This document shows positions 44,215 through 52,601 of a stretch of DNA of 64,000 nt, piece after piece. Origin of the DNA: Fusobacterium ulcerans ATCC 49185 (GTDB lineage Bacteria > Fusobacteriota > Fusobacteriia > Fusobacteriales > Fusobacteriaceae); NCBI RefSeq assembly GCF_900683735.1, contig NZ_LR215979.1, positions 3,038,001 through 3,102,000 of the forward strand, in the 5' to 3' direction. The notes beneath the pieces are model-generated. The model saw only the letters and a program-made list of their open reading frames with translations. It made no database searches and had not been told where the DNA came from. Position 1 is the first letter of the stretch. Every line of letters starts with the position of its first letter. The position numbers and the translations under genes are program-made.

Positions 44215-45951
44215 TTATACTATAATTATCTCTTTATCATCTTTTATTTTACTATCATTATATAGCCATTCATTGAGTTTATATTGAATCTTTCCTCCCC
44301 CTGTAATAACAGTATTACATTGAAGTTCTCCTGTATCTCCAACTGAAATTGAATGTTCAATAGAATAAGCTCTCAAAAATAATGGTCTCTCTGTTAAATT
44401 TTCATGAATATACCATAGTTCATCATTTAGTTTCAATTTAGGCATCAAAGTTGTTTCGATTGTATAATTTACTACTGGATCTTTTAAATCTTTCAATGCC
44501 TGAGTTGCCAATTTCATAGCCATATCATTTGTAGTTATTATATTTTCTGTTAAATCAAGTCCTAAAGTTAATCTGTTTTCTCTATATCTAAGTATTGAAT
44601 CCTCATCTTTAAGTTCTATTGTTTTTACTTTATTGTTATCATTCTGATCCTTGTATACTACTGACACAATATTCCTTACCCTTGTCAAATCTCCTATATA
44701 GCTGAATTCTCCAACTACATCTCCTCTAAGAAGCTGATAAGTTATATAACTTGCTGAAATTGTATCTTCAAAAATTAACACCTGTTTATTTTTTGTTCTA
44801 TCATATCTAAAGTACAAACTCCATCCCTTTGATAGTGCAAGCTTTTGTATTGAATCCCATATAGTTGTATCTTCAACTGAATAATCTTCTGTCAAAGTAG
44901 CAGTATTGTATGGATCATATAGAAATTCAATATCTTCTCTTTTATTGTCAATTAATATCTGTTTTATTGTATCTTCAAATGTCATTCCTTTAGAATAGGT
45001 TTTATTTATTGCCATTACATCAAGATCATATGAAAAATCCTGACATTCCAAAGAGACATTATGGTAACCTCTTCCTTCATATCTTCTTATTTTTCCATCA
45101 AATATTATGATGTCTTCAGCTGCATTAAAGAATAATCCAATTACCATTCTTTCATTTACTGGAAGTTCAGTATTCAATCTTACTTTTATTCCATCTCTTT
45201 CTCTAGTAATATTTTCTATATAATATGGAAAATTATCTGGATCATCCTCTTTAGCAAAATAGAGATATTCTACTCCATATGTATCTGAAAAATATTTTCT
45301 TGAAAAATATCCAATAGCCCATGGCAAATATGAATATTTATAGTATCCTAAAATCTCAACAATGTCTGGATCTACATTTGGAATAAAATATTCCCTTGCT
45401 CCTGTTCCTTCAAATTCTGCTCTATCAGCATCTAAATCACTTGCTGTTGTTATTATTAAAAAGCTTACCTTTTCATACTGTCTTACCACTCTGTTAAAAT
45501 ATACATATAGACCATTTGCCATTTGAGAAGTATTTTCTATTTTTAAATCAGCCTCTGAAGGAGATAGAGAACATTCTTCATTATAGACACTAACCAAATC
45601 TATTCCTTCTACTCCTCTTATGTTTTTTAAAAGAATATATGTTTTATCTTCACCAGTTAAATTTAAATTGTAATGATTTGTAGATTTTGCTGTTCTTACC
45701 TTTACTCTTACTCTTCTTCCTAGTTGAAATTGATTAGTTGATAAGATAGGCCCTGTTGTAAGTTTTTTATTCTTATCATTATGAATGGTAAGATTAGCAA
45801 ACTTTTTTAAACTGTCTATTCCGAAATCTTCACTTCCAACTTCAGCTATATTTCCAAGATTTATAGTTGTAGTCCCTACAACCTGCTCTGTAAAGTCTTT
45901 CCATAATCCTTCATTACCAAGGAGTTCGTATTTAACTAGAAACTTTCTCAT
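44215..45951 (-). CDS. tail hub/baseplate protein
   Basis: 578 residues. The start (FLVKYELLGNEGLWKDFTEQ), the long beta-rich body, and the central DTIKQILIDNKREDIEFLYD and TIWDSIQKLALSKGWSLYFR fit a siphovirus tail hub (gp27/gpD-like module, as in Tal proteins or minocin-type particles). A GDTGELQCNTVITGGGKIQ stretch near the end is like the OB-fold hub domain. No lysozyme or peptidase domain is fused. Assignment rests on order after the distal tail gene and on domain style. Confidence 0.65.
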   Translation of the reverse strand: MRKFLVKYELLGNEGLWKDFTEQVVGTTTINLGNIAEVGSEDFGIDSLKKFANLTIHNDKNKKLTTGPILSTNQFQLGRRVRVKVRTAKSTNHYNLNLTGEDKTYILLKNIRGVEGIDLVSVYNEECSLSPSEADLKIENTSQMANGLYVYFNRVVRQYEKVSFLIITTASDLDADRAEFEGTGAREYFIPNVDPDIVEILGYYKYSYLPWAIGYFSRKYFSDTYGVEYLYFAKEDDPDNFPYYIENITRERDGIKVRLNTELPVNERMVIGLFFNAAEDIIIFDGKIRRYEGRGYHNVSLECQDFSYDLDVMAINKTYSKGMTFEDTIKQILIDNKREDIEFLYDPYNTATLTEDYSVEDTTIWDSIQKLALSKGWSLYFRYDRTKNKQVLIFEDTISASYITYQLLRGDVVGEFSYIGDLTRVRNIVSVVYKDQNDNNKVKTIELKDEDSILRYRENRLTLGLDLTENIITTNDMAMKLATQALKDLKDPVVNYTIETTLMPKLKLNDELWYIHENLTERPLFLRAYSIEHSISVGDTGELQCNTVITGGGKIQYKLNEWLYNDSKIKDDKEIIIV

Positions 45952-45954
45952 TAT

Positions 45955-46671
45955 CTATACCTCCTCTAAACTGAAAGAATATATTTTACAATTTTTTACT
46001 ATTCCATCAATTACTGCTGTTTGTGAACTCTCATTCACCTCATCTTTCAAAATAACTGTATAGTCTTTTCCTAATAATGTAAATGTTTTATACCCTCCTA
46101 TATCGCTGTATAGAACTTTTTCAAACTCTTCTATAGTGTTACAATAAACATCTGGGTAAAGCATATATTCAACATCTGCTAATGGAACTGTTGTTATATT
46201 AAATCTTTTTTTTCTTTGAGTATCAAATGTAGTGGAAATAATTAGATTTCCTTGATGATTTCTTGTACTATTCAACATAGTAGCAAAGTTAGCATTATCA
46301 ATACTGGCTATACAGTTTAACCTTATTCCATTCATAATTATTCCATTATCTTTCAGTGCTTGTGAAATATATTTGAATTCTCCCTTATACTTATCTGATG
46401 TTTTACAAACAAATATCAATTCTTTATAATCTTTTATCCTTGCTAAAAGATTATAGGTAATGTCTCTTGTTCCTGTATCATCAGCTTTAAGTACAAAACC
46501 TCCTTCAAATTCATACTCTTCTTCTTTTCCCATAGCCCATAAAGGAAGAGTGAAACGAGGAGCTGCTTCAGGAACAAGTCCAAAATCAAATTCTATTGTT
46601 ATTTCTTCTTCTTTTTTTGTTATTGTTATTACATGATTACTGTTGTCTGCTTTTATAATTTCTCTTCTCAT
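45955..46671 (-). CDS. distal tail protein (Dit-like)
   Basis: 238 residues, mostly beta. The N-terminal half (HVITITKKEEEITIEFDFGL) is followed by a helical insert and IISTTFDTQRKKRFNIT. It ends with a jelly-roll-like segment (YKTFTLLGKDYTVILKDEV). It follows the tape measure with a one-base overlap and precedes the hub, the position of Dit in siphophages. Family membership is inferred from order, size and fold style. Confidence 0.6.
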   Translation of the reverse strand: MRREIIKADNSNHVITITKKEEEITIEFDFGLVPEAAPRFTLPLWAMGKEEEYEFEGGFVLKADDTGTRDITYNLLARIKDYKELIFVCKTSDKYKGEFKYISQALKDNGIIMNGIRLNCIASIDNANFATMLNSTRNHQGNLIISTTFDTQRKKRFNITTVPLADVEYMLYPDVYCNTIEEFEKVLYSDIGGYKTFTLLGKDYTVILKDEVNESSQTAVIDGIVKNCKIYSFSLEEV

Positions 46672-49217
46672 TAAAACTTATTCCTCCTTGCTTTTCTTAT
46701 GCTGTCACTTGTTATTTTTATTATTCTTTTATCTAATAATTGATCTCCAAGAGTTATAGGAATCTCAATTTCAAATGTGCCATTAAATTCACTTGTCACT
46801 TTTTGTCCTAAATTGTATTTCCATAAATTTGTAGACATTCCTTGAACTGCATTTTTACTCATATTTTTATTCAGATTATTCATACTTCCTGTCAAATTAT
46901 CCACATTCAATCCTAGTTCTCTAAATAATTCTTCCAGTTTCTCATTAGAAATTTCTGTATATTTTTTAATAAGCTCCATATATTGTGTAAGTGATAAACT
47001 TTCTAAATCTCCTGTTTCAAGATCAATTCCAAGATTACTATCTTTTACAAACATTTCTTTTACTACATCTGCTACTTTATCTGACATTCCATTGAATAGA
47101 GCTTTTGACATTTCAGTATTAACAAAAGCATTTTTCAAACTTTCAGCAAGCATACCTTCAATATCATTTCCAAGATCTTCCATACCACCAAAAAAACCTT
47201 TTTTAACAACTGCTGCTAAACTATCCGCTGAGAAATTTATAATTCCCTTAATTGTTGCTTTAAGTGTTTTTTCAAGATCTCTATTAGCATTTGTTACTTG
47301 TTTTGCAAGTTCTCCAATATCAATAGCTCCATACTTTCCTTCCCCTGTACTTAAAATATCTCCTTTCAACACTGCTCCACCAGTTAAAGATTTAAACCAA
47401 TCCATTATCTGTTGTTCATTGTACTGTGGCATCAATTGTTTAAGAGTTGTCATACTAACTCCATCAGAACCAGATTTTGCACCATTAAGACTTGATAGTA
47501 CATTATCATAATCAGTATTTGCTGAAACCTTGTCATAAAGATTAATATAGCTTCCTGCTCCCAATTTTAAAAGATCTTCATTATATGCTTCCATAACATC
47601 CTGCCATTTGTATTGTCCAGATATTAATCCTCTTTGTAATCTTTCCTGAGCAGCCTTTCTTTTTCTTTCTTCTCTCTTTTTCTTCTTTTTACTCTTGCTT
47701 CCAAAGAGACTTCCACCAATACTTCCAATAGCTCCACCTACAATACTTCCCACTGGCCCGCCTACTGCTGTTCCTATTCCACTTCCAATCATGCTTCCAA
47801 GATTTCCCTCAGTTCCTCCACCTAAAGCTCCACTTATTATATTTCCTATTCCCATTCCTTGATTAAAGTTTTCAAATCCAGGTATTGCCTTATTTCCAAG
47901 AAATCCAGCTAATTTCTCTGCTCCAATACTTGTATTTTTAAATGCTTCAAATAAAGAACTTCCTGTTCCTAATACATTAGAGATATCTTTTATAGATTGT
48001 TTACCTGTAACCTCTCCTAACATTTGAAACATACTTGAAAGATTTTTAAGTCCTGTCCCTGCATTATTAATAGAATTTTGAATATTTACTTGTATATCAT
48101 TATATTTTTTATCATTTTCTTCTTTTTCACTATTGGTTTTAATTATTTCCAATTTAGAATCTATATTTTCAATATCAATTTTTGTTGCTCCAGGTTTATT
48201 TTTTTGATGTTGAAAAAGCTTTTCTATTTTTTCATCTTCAAGTTTTTTTAAATTAATTTCATGTTTTTGCTTTTCTATTTTAATCTCATTCATTTTTCTC
48301 TCTGCTAAAAGTTTTTCTATTTTTTTATTAAACTCTTTTGTCTCTTCTAAAACTTTTTTATTATAGTCAACATTTATTTTTAATTCTTCTTGTTTGTATT
48401 TTTCTTCAGCATCATTTTTATTTACTTTTTTTTCTTCAACCTTTTTTAATTCTGTAATATTATTCTTTGCTTTTTTTTCAACTATTTTTTTTTCCTTTTC
48501 ATTATCAAATATATTATTTATAATATTTTTTTCTTCTACATCTTTTATTGCTGTTTGTTTTAAATTTTCAAGTTCTTTTATTCTCTTTTCATTTTTGATA
48601 TATCTTTCTAATTCTTCATTTTTCCCTTTTGATCCTTCTCTTTTTTTCATATTTTCAATTGATTCTAATACAACTTTTCTATCTTCTTCTTTAATATTTG
48701 CCTTATTCTTTCCACCTGCCATTTTTTTACCTAACTTGGGAGTTACTCGTAACTGATGCTTTTGTTCATATTTACTATTTTCATTAAATAATTTTTGATA
48801 TTCTTTTTCATATTCTAAATATTTTTCTTGAGAATCTATTATATAATTTCTTAAGTCAAGTTTTGATTTTGTTTCATCTTTTTGACTGAGATAATCTGCA
48901 TAACTAATCTCTTTCATTTTAAATTTTTCATAAGAATTAGCTAGTCTTACATCTGCTTTTTTTAAATATTCTAATACTTTATTCAACTTTTTTTGTTCTT
49001 TTATTGTTAAAACTTGTTTGTTATCCAATTCATTTAATATTTTTAAATTTTTTTCTATTTCAATACTAATTTGTTTTTCTGCTTTTACATTTTCTTCTGC
49101 TTCTTCAATTATTTCTTGTATCTTTTTTTGAGCAAGCTCATAACTCTCTTGAACTGCTAATCCTATCATTGCACTAATTATAGCATCTGCAATAACTTTC
49201 GCTGTTATTAGGTCCAT
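46671..49217 (-). CDS. tape measure protein
   Basis: 848 residues. A hydrophobic N-terminus (AKVIADAIISAMIGLAVQES) is followed by about 370 residues of Lys/Glu coiled coil, then a Gly/Ala/Ile-rich segment (about 455-510, for example GSMIGSGIGTAVGGPVGSI) that looks membrane-active, a basic KSKKKKKREERKRK patch, and a helical C-terminus. It is the longest gene of the cluster and sets tail length. At about 0.15 nm per residue it predicts a tail near 125-130 nm. Confidence 0.88.
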   Translation of the reverse strand: MDLITAKVIADAIISAMIGLAVQESYELAQKKIQEIIEEAEENVKAEKQISIEIEKNLKILNELDNKQVLTIKEQKKLNKVLEYLKKADVRLANSYEKFKMKEISYADYLSQKDETKSKLDLRNYIIDSQEKYLEYEKEYQKLFNENSKYEQKHQLRVTPKLGKKMAGGKNKANIKEEDRKVVLESIENMKKREGSKGKNEELERYIKNEKRIKELENLKQTAIKDVEEKNIINNIFDNEKEKKIVEKKAKNNITELKKVEEKKVNKNDAEEKYKQEELKINVDYNKKVLEETKEFNKKIEKLLAERKMNEIKIEKQKHEINLKKLEDEKIEKLFQHQKNKPGATKIDIENIDSKLEIIKTNSEKEENDKKYNDIQVNIQNSINNAGTGLKNLSSMFQMLGEVTGKQSIKDISNVLGTGSSLFEAFKNTSIGAEKLAGFLGNKAIPGFENFNQGMGIGNIISGALGGGTEGNLGSMIGSGIGTAVGGPVGSIVGGAIGSIGGSLFGSKSKKKKKREERKRKAAQERLQRGLISGQYKWQDVMEAYNEDLLKLGAGSYINLYDKVSANTDYDNVLSSLNGAKSGSDGVSMTTLKQLMPQYNEQQIMDWFKSLTGGAVLKGDILSTGEGKYGAIDIGELAKQVTNANRDLEKTLKATIKGIINFSADSLAAVVKKGFFGGMEDLGNDIEGMLAESLKNAFVNTEMSKALFNGMSDKVADVVKEMFVKDSNLGIDLETGDLESLSLTQYMELIKKYTEISNEKLEELFRELGLNVDNLTGSMNNLNKNMSKNAVQGMSTNLWKYNLGQKVTSEFNGTFEIEIPITLGDQLLDKRIIKITSDSIRKARRNKF

Positions 49218-49237
49218 TTTATACCTCCTTCCAAATC

Positions 49238-49849
49238 TTAATTTATTCTCTTCTTATCCAACAATATTCCTATCTCATGAAATGTTGAATAATCTCTATA
49301 TTCTTCTTTTTTCTTTCTCCCAAGAATATCTATTGTTTCTTTGCTTCCAACTATCCCAGCTATTGTATTAATCAATGCATTAGTATGAAACACTTCTCTT
49401 TCTAAATGCTTATAATCAGCTTCAAATATGAGATTTATATCCCAATAAGTCATATCTAATACCTCTTCCTGCTTATATCCTTTGCTCATCAATGTAATAA
49501 TAAGCTCTCTAAAATCAATTTTCTCTGATTTTTTTTCTTCAATTTTTATATCTGATTTTTCTTTAATCTCTATATTTAAAGGATTTCCAGCTTCTTCTAT
49601 CAATTTTTGAAAAACTTTATAAAACATCTCATAGCTTTCTTTGATATCAGGATAACTTTCCAGAAACTCTTCATAAGAAAGTTGAGATCCCTGAAGTGAA
49701 CAATAGATTATCTTAGTAATAATTTCTAAATTTCCCATTCCTGCCTTTTTATACATTTCAATCTCATCTGGATAATATTTTGAAAGTTTTATTCTTGCTC
49801 TTAAATTAAGTTTTAATTTATATTCTTTATCATTTATTTCTACTCTCAT
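49238..49849 (-). CDS. tail assembly chaperone
   Basis: 203 residues, small and acidic/helical. The N-terminal part (about 1-90) begins VEINDKEYKLKLNLRARIKL, typical of tail chaperones. A hinge rich in Glu/Lys (IEIKEKSDIKIEEKKSEKI) is followed by FRELIITLMSKGYKQEEVLD and WDINLIFEADYKHL. Many phages make this second part by a -1 frameshift, but here both halves are one frame. It lies between tail tube and tape measure, as expected. Confidence 0.7.
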   Translation of the reverse strand: MRVEINDKEYKLKLNLRARIKLSKYYPDEIEMYKKAGMGNLEIITKIIYCSLQGSQLSYEEFLESYPDIKESYEMFYKVFQKLIEEAGNPLNIEIKEKSDIKIEEKKSEKIDFRELIITLMSKGYKQEEVLDMTYWDINLIFEADYKHLEREVFHTNALINTIAGIVGSKETIDILGRKKKEEYRDYSTFHEIGILLDKKRIN

Positions 49850-49916
49850 TTAGCCTCCCATCTTATTTTTTTAAATCAAAATATTTGAATATTTTCATTT
49901 AAAAGAACAAGGGAAA

Positions 49917-49930
49917 GGGGATTTCTCCCC
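49917..49930 (-). terminator. partial terminator after the tail tube gene
   Basis: A GGGGA-GAAA-TCCCC hairpin with only a short T/C tract sits 9-22 bases past the tail tube stop. It would reduce read-through, so tube protein is made in excess over tape measure. Confidence 0.5.
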
Positions 49931-49938
49931 TATTCTCC

Positions 49939-50736
49939 TTATTGAAATACTTTCTTTTCTATCATTCCTGATTGAAGTTTTAAGCTTGCTGTATAAGACA
50001 GAGCACTTCCACCATCTAGAGTTCCTGAATGTGTAAATTCTGCGACTTTATAAACTCCTTCAATATATGGAGTATTTCTTTGTTTTAATGCTCCATGTCT
50101 TGCTTTAATAGTAAATTCACCATCAAATGCAAAGTTTATTGTAGCTACTGAAGGAAAATCTGGATGATAGTATCCTTGAATTCCATCAATTGAAGATGTT
50201 TTTAATCCTCCTATTGCACTTTCATATCCATTTGAATGTTTGTTGTTTGTACTTATTTCTGCCTGCTGCTCAGTAGATGAAAAATCTGTTATTTGAGCTA
50301 CATCAATATATCCATCATTTTCAAGTAAAATAGCATTTATAAAAGCTGAATTTACAGGTTCATTTGCTAACGTAATTGAACTTGCAGTTGTTGCAGTTAC
50401 TTTTACTATTTCAACAAGATTAGGGTTTGCCATTCCTTTAAAATTTTCAGCAGTTGCTAATCCAGCTAATTCAGATTTATCAAATAGAGCTACTACAACA
50501 TTTTTAGGTGCTGCCATTACTTCTGCTGTACCTGTTGTGATTGTGAATTCTTTTCCAGCTAATGTTCCTGTCAAAAGCTCCATTTTTGGAATTATAGTTT
50601 TCATTGAATCTGTATATTCACTTTCATTTTTTATAGCTTCATATGCCTGCATTCCAATGTAAAGGCCAGCTCCATTAGGCTGTACCTCTAAAAATCTTTC
50701 CTTACTGTTGTGTACTACTTCTTTTATATTTACCAC
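49939..50736 (-). CDS. major tail tube protein
   Basis: 265 residues from GTG 50736, with AGGAGG eight bases upstream. Beta-rich with Gly/Thr-rich loops: NGAGLYIGMQAYEAIKNESE, GKEFTITTGTAEVMAAPKNV and FAFDGEFTIKARHGALKQRN. The closing GVYKVAEFTHSGTLDGGSAL is like the tail tube proteins of siphophages. It is the first structural gene after the operator-controlled promoter, ahead of the chaperone and tape measure, and is expected to be the most abundant product. Confidence 0.75.
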   Translation of the reverse strand: MVNIKEVVHNSKERFLEVQPNGAGLYIGMQAYEAIKNESEYTDSMKTIIPKMELLTGTLAGKEFTITTGTAEVMAAPKNVVVALFDKSELAGLATAENFKGMANPNLVEIVKVTATTASSITLANEPVNSAFINAILLENDGYIDVAQITDFSSTEQQAEISTNNKHSNGYESAIGGLKTSSIDGIQGYYHPDFPSVATINFAFDGEFTIKARHGALKQRNTPYIEGVYKVAEFTHSGTLDGGSALSYTASLKLQSGMIEKKVFQ

Positions 50737-51069
50737 TTTGTATACCTCCTGTATTTTTCTTTGTTTTAGGTTCTCATGTTAAATTCTCCAGAATTTTCAA
50801 TTACTTATTTTCATATCTTTAAATGTCAAATCAAGGTTTTTATTTCTTACATGAAAGAGTTCATTCATCCCAATATTAAAATATTGATGCTCTGATAAAT
50901 TAATTTAACTTTTTATACTTTTTTGTATAATGTTTTTTAAAAAAAATATTAAAAATAAATAACCATAGTCCTTGAAAATTAACATAAGAACCAAGGGAAA
51001 CATTGTTTACCTCAATTGTGAATCTGTTTTTAATAGGTTTTAGATATTTCATGAAATCATCTTAAATTT
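50737..51069 (-). other. leader of the tail operon with two vestigial small ORFs
   Basis: Between the promoter and the tail tube gene lie two short reading frames. One (50900-51052, 50 residues, MKYLKPIKNRFTIEVNNVSL then GSYVNFQGLW) faintly resembles the N-terminus of tail-tube-type proteins. The other (50797-50868, 23 residues, MNELFHVRNKNLDLTFKDMK) seems to continue in another frame to 50766 as GEFNMRT. Neither has a good ribosome site except GGGATGAATG for the second. They look like remnants of deleted phage genes. An operator half-palindrome pair (50913-50930) lies inside this leader. Confidence 0.35.
50913..50930. promoter_or_regulatory. operator O1 (TTATAC-N6-GTATAA)
   Basis: A perfect inverted repeat TTATAC/GTATAA separated by six bases, located downstream of the tail-operon promoter. 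Confidence 0.65.
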
Positions 51070-51098
51070 ATTATACAATTTTGTATAATAAAAGTCAA
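51070..51098 (-). promoter_or_regulatory. tail-operon promoter with embedded operator O2
   Basis: TTGACT (51093-51098), a 17-base spacer and TATAAT (51070-51075). The operator TTATAC-AATTTT-GTATAA (51071-51088) covers the -10 and most of the spacer, so a bound repressor would exclude RNA polymerase. This is the strongest promoter in the block. Confidence 0.8.
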
Positions 51099-51150
51099 TA
51101 GAAATTTTTATATTATTTTTCTTTCATTTTAAAATGTTCTCTTTTACTGT

Positions 51151-51930
51151 TTATTTAGTTTCTTTTTTCTTTTCGATTAGTCCTTTAAGCATACTTTCTA
51201 TCATTTCTCTTTCATTCATATCTAGTTTATCTATATATGACATCAAAGGATCTTTTCTTCTTTTAGTTGTATTATTTATTACCTGGATAACTTTTCCATA
51301 AGCTGTTATATCACTATTTTCTATCCTTAAATCTCCATATTCCTTATTATCACTTTCTAATACATACTCACCATTTTTATATTTTAATCTTTTTACCAGC
51401 CCATCAGCATGATCGCTTCCTTTAGTCAAAAACACACCTATTTCTCCAACTTCTGGCATCAATTCTGTATTTACAACAACAATAGACCCATCTAAAATAG
51501 TATCTTCCATAGAATTTCCCTGTACTAAAATAGCAACTATATTATTACCAGCTGTCTTTGGTATTGAAATAAAATCTATAGGTTCAGCAATAGTTTCTCT
51601 CCCTAGTCCAGCAGAAACACTTGAAAATAATGGAACCTCCATCAGTTTTATTGGTTTTATATTTTTTAGTTCAAGAATATTATCTTTAATTACTTTTGGT
51701 GTTTTATCAATAGCTATCGCCATTGTAATTTCTTTTTTTTCTTGAGAACTTAAATTAAAACCAGAGACAAATTTATCAATAAAATCATTTTTAGGAGTTC
51801 TTCTCCCAGTCTTATAATGACCTATTGTAGCAACAGGAACCCCTGTTTCTCTCGAAATCTGTTCTAAATTATATCCATTTTTTTTCATAAAATTTTCAAG
51901 ATATTTTGAAAATTCCTTTTTTTTCTCCAT
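51151..51930 (-). CDS. XRE/S24 self-cleaving repressor (CI/LexA-like) of the tail cluster
   Basis: 259 residues. The N-terminal HTH spans about 8-60 (YNLEQISRETGVPVATIGHY). A linker leads to the S24 domain: cleavage site Ala107-Gly108 in SSVSAGLGRE, nucleophile Ser140 in VQGNSMEDTILDG, and general base Lys180 in GLVKRLKY. All three are intact, so RecA-stimulated autoproteolysis is expected on DNA damage. It lies upstream of the structural operon in the same direction, with two operators in front of each. The tail promoter lies between this gene and the tail genes. Confidence 0.88.
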   Translation of the reverse strand: MEKKKEFSKYLENFMKKNGYNLEQISRETGVPVATIGHYKTGRRTPKNDFIDKFVSGFNLSSQEKKEITMAIAIDKTPKVIKDNILELKNIKPIKLMEVPLFSSVSAGLGRETIAEPIDFISIPKTAGNNIVAILVQGNSMEDTILDGSIVVVNTELMPEVGEIGVFLTKGSDHADGLVKRLKYKNGEYVLESDNKEYGDLRIENSDITAYGKVIQVINNTTKRRKDPLMSYIDKLDMNEREMIESMLKGLIEKKKETK

Positions 51931-51975
51931 CTCACTCCCACCTTTCTATGTTAATTTATTTCTATTATATCTTTT

Positions 51976-52015
51976 TTATACAAATTTGTAAAATATTTTA
52001 TCTGAATTTGTATAA
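51976..52015. promoter_or_regulatory. operators O3 and O4 upstream of the repressor gene
   Basis: TTATAC-AAATTT-GTAAAA (51976-51993) and TTATCT-GAATTT-GTATAA (51998-52015) match the O1/O2 consensus with one and two changes and keep the 6-base spacer. They lie 46 or more bases upstream of the repressor start, consistent with autoregulation. Confidence 0.6.
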
Positions 52016-52063
52016 TTTTGTCGTTTATTAATTATCATACAATAATAAATTTAAAATTTATTG

Positions 52064-52098
52064 AGCAAAAATAAAGAGCCCTGATTTCTCAAGGCTCT
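52064..52098 (-). terminator. terminator of the gap-pgk-GNAT region
   Basis: AGAGCC pairs with GGCTCT over a 12-base loop (52075-52098), followed on the minus strand by TTTATTTTTG. Confidence 0.75.
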
Positions 52099-52130
52099 AT
52101 ATATAATCATTAAGATAATTGATTGTATGT

Positions 52131-52565
52131 TTACTTTTTTTCTATATCCTTCATGAAAAGTTTAAATCCCATCTCATCATATTTAAACTCTGCTCCCTTG
52201 AACATTGTTAATGATGATATATTGTCTGATTTAACCAATCCAGTCAGTATTTCAAGACCATTATCTCTAGCTTTTTCCTCAGCATATTTTAAGAGTTTTT
52301 TTCCTATAGCCCTATTTTGAAAATCTTTTCTTACACCTATAAGGTCTACCCACATTCCATCATAATGAAGATTACTTACATAAAGTAATCCTAGATAAGC
52401 AACTGGAATATTCTCTTCATAGTATACAAATACTCTGTAATGATCATTCTTTTTTATCTTTTCACACAGTATCTCAGAAGTATATGGTATATCTTGAAAA
52501 GATTCACTGTCTATCAATAACAATTCATCTGCCATTTTCAAAGAACCATCAAACTCTTTTATCAT
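52131..52565 (-). CDS. GNAT-family N-acetyltransferase
   Basis: 144 residues. Motif A LIGVRKDFQNRAIGKKLLKY holds the acetyl-CoA pyrophosphate loop (Q-N-R-A-I-G-K). EILTGLVKSDNISSLTMFKG and FKYDEMGFKLFMK complete the fold. It is 36 bases after pgk and probably on the same transcript. The acceptor is unknown. Confidence 0.82.
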   Translation of the reverse strand: MIKEFDGSLKMADELLLIDSESFQDIPYTSEILCEKIKKNDHYRVFVYYEENIPVAYLGLLYVSNLHYDGMWVDLIGVRKDFQNRAIGKKLLKYAEEKARDNGLEILTGLVKSDNISSLTMFKGAEFKYDEMGFKLFMKDIEKK

Positions 52566-52601
52566 AACATCACACTCCCTGCTGTTGTGAAAATATATCT
52601 G

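Larger units (their letters stand above)
40741..52015 (-). mobile_element. phage-tail-like particle cluster (candidate F-type tailocin) with repressor, operators and lysis genes
   Basis: In transcription order: S24 repressor, operator-controlled promoter, tail tube, tail chaperone, tape measure, distal tail protein, hub, two fibre-region proteins, endolysin, holin, terminator. The order is that of a siphovirus tail plus lysis module. No terminase, portal, protease, capsid, head-tail connector, replication or integrase gene is present, nor a sheath or baseplate wedge, so an R-type particle is excluded. All tail ORFs are intact and tightly packed. Both flanks (lysO; GNAT-pgk-gap) look like core chromosome, and I saw no attachment-site repeats. 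Confidence 0.7.

Noticed and set aside
40741-52015. R-type (contractile) tailocin or a T6SS/eCIS cluster
   Set aside because: No sheath, baseplate wedge, VgrG/PAAR spike or AAA+ ATPase gene is present; the long tape measure with Dit and hub genes indicates a flexible siphovirus-type tail.
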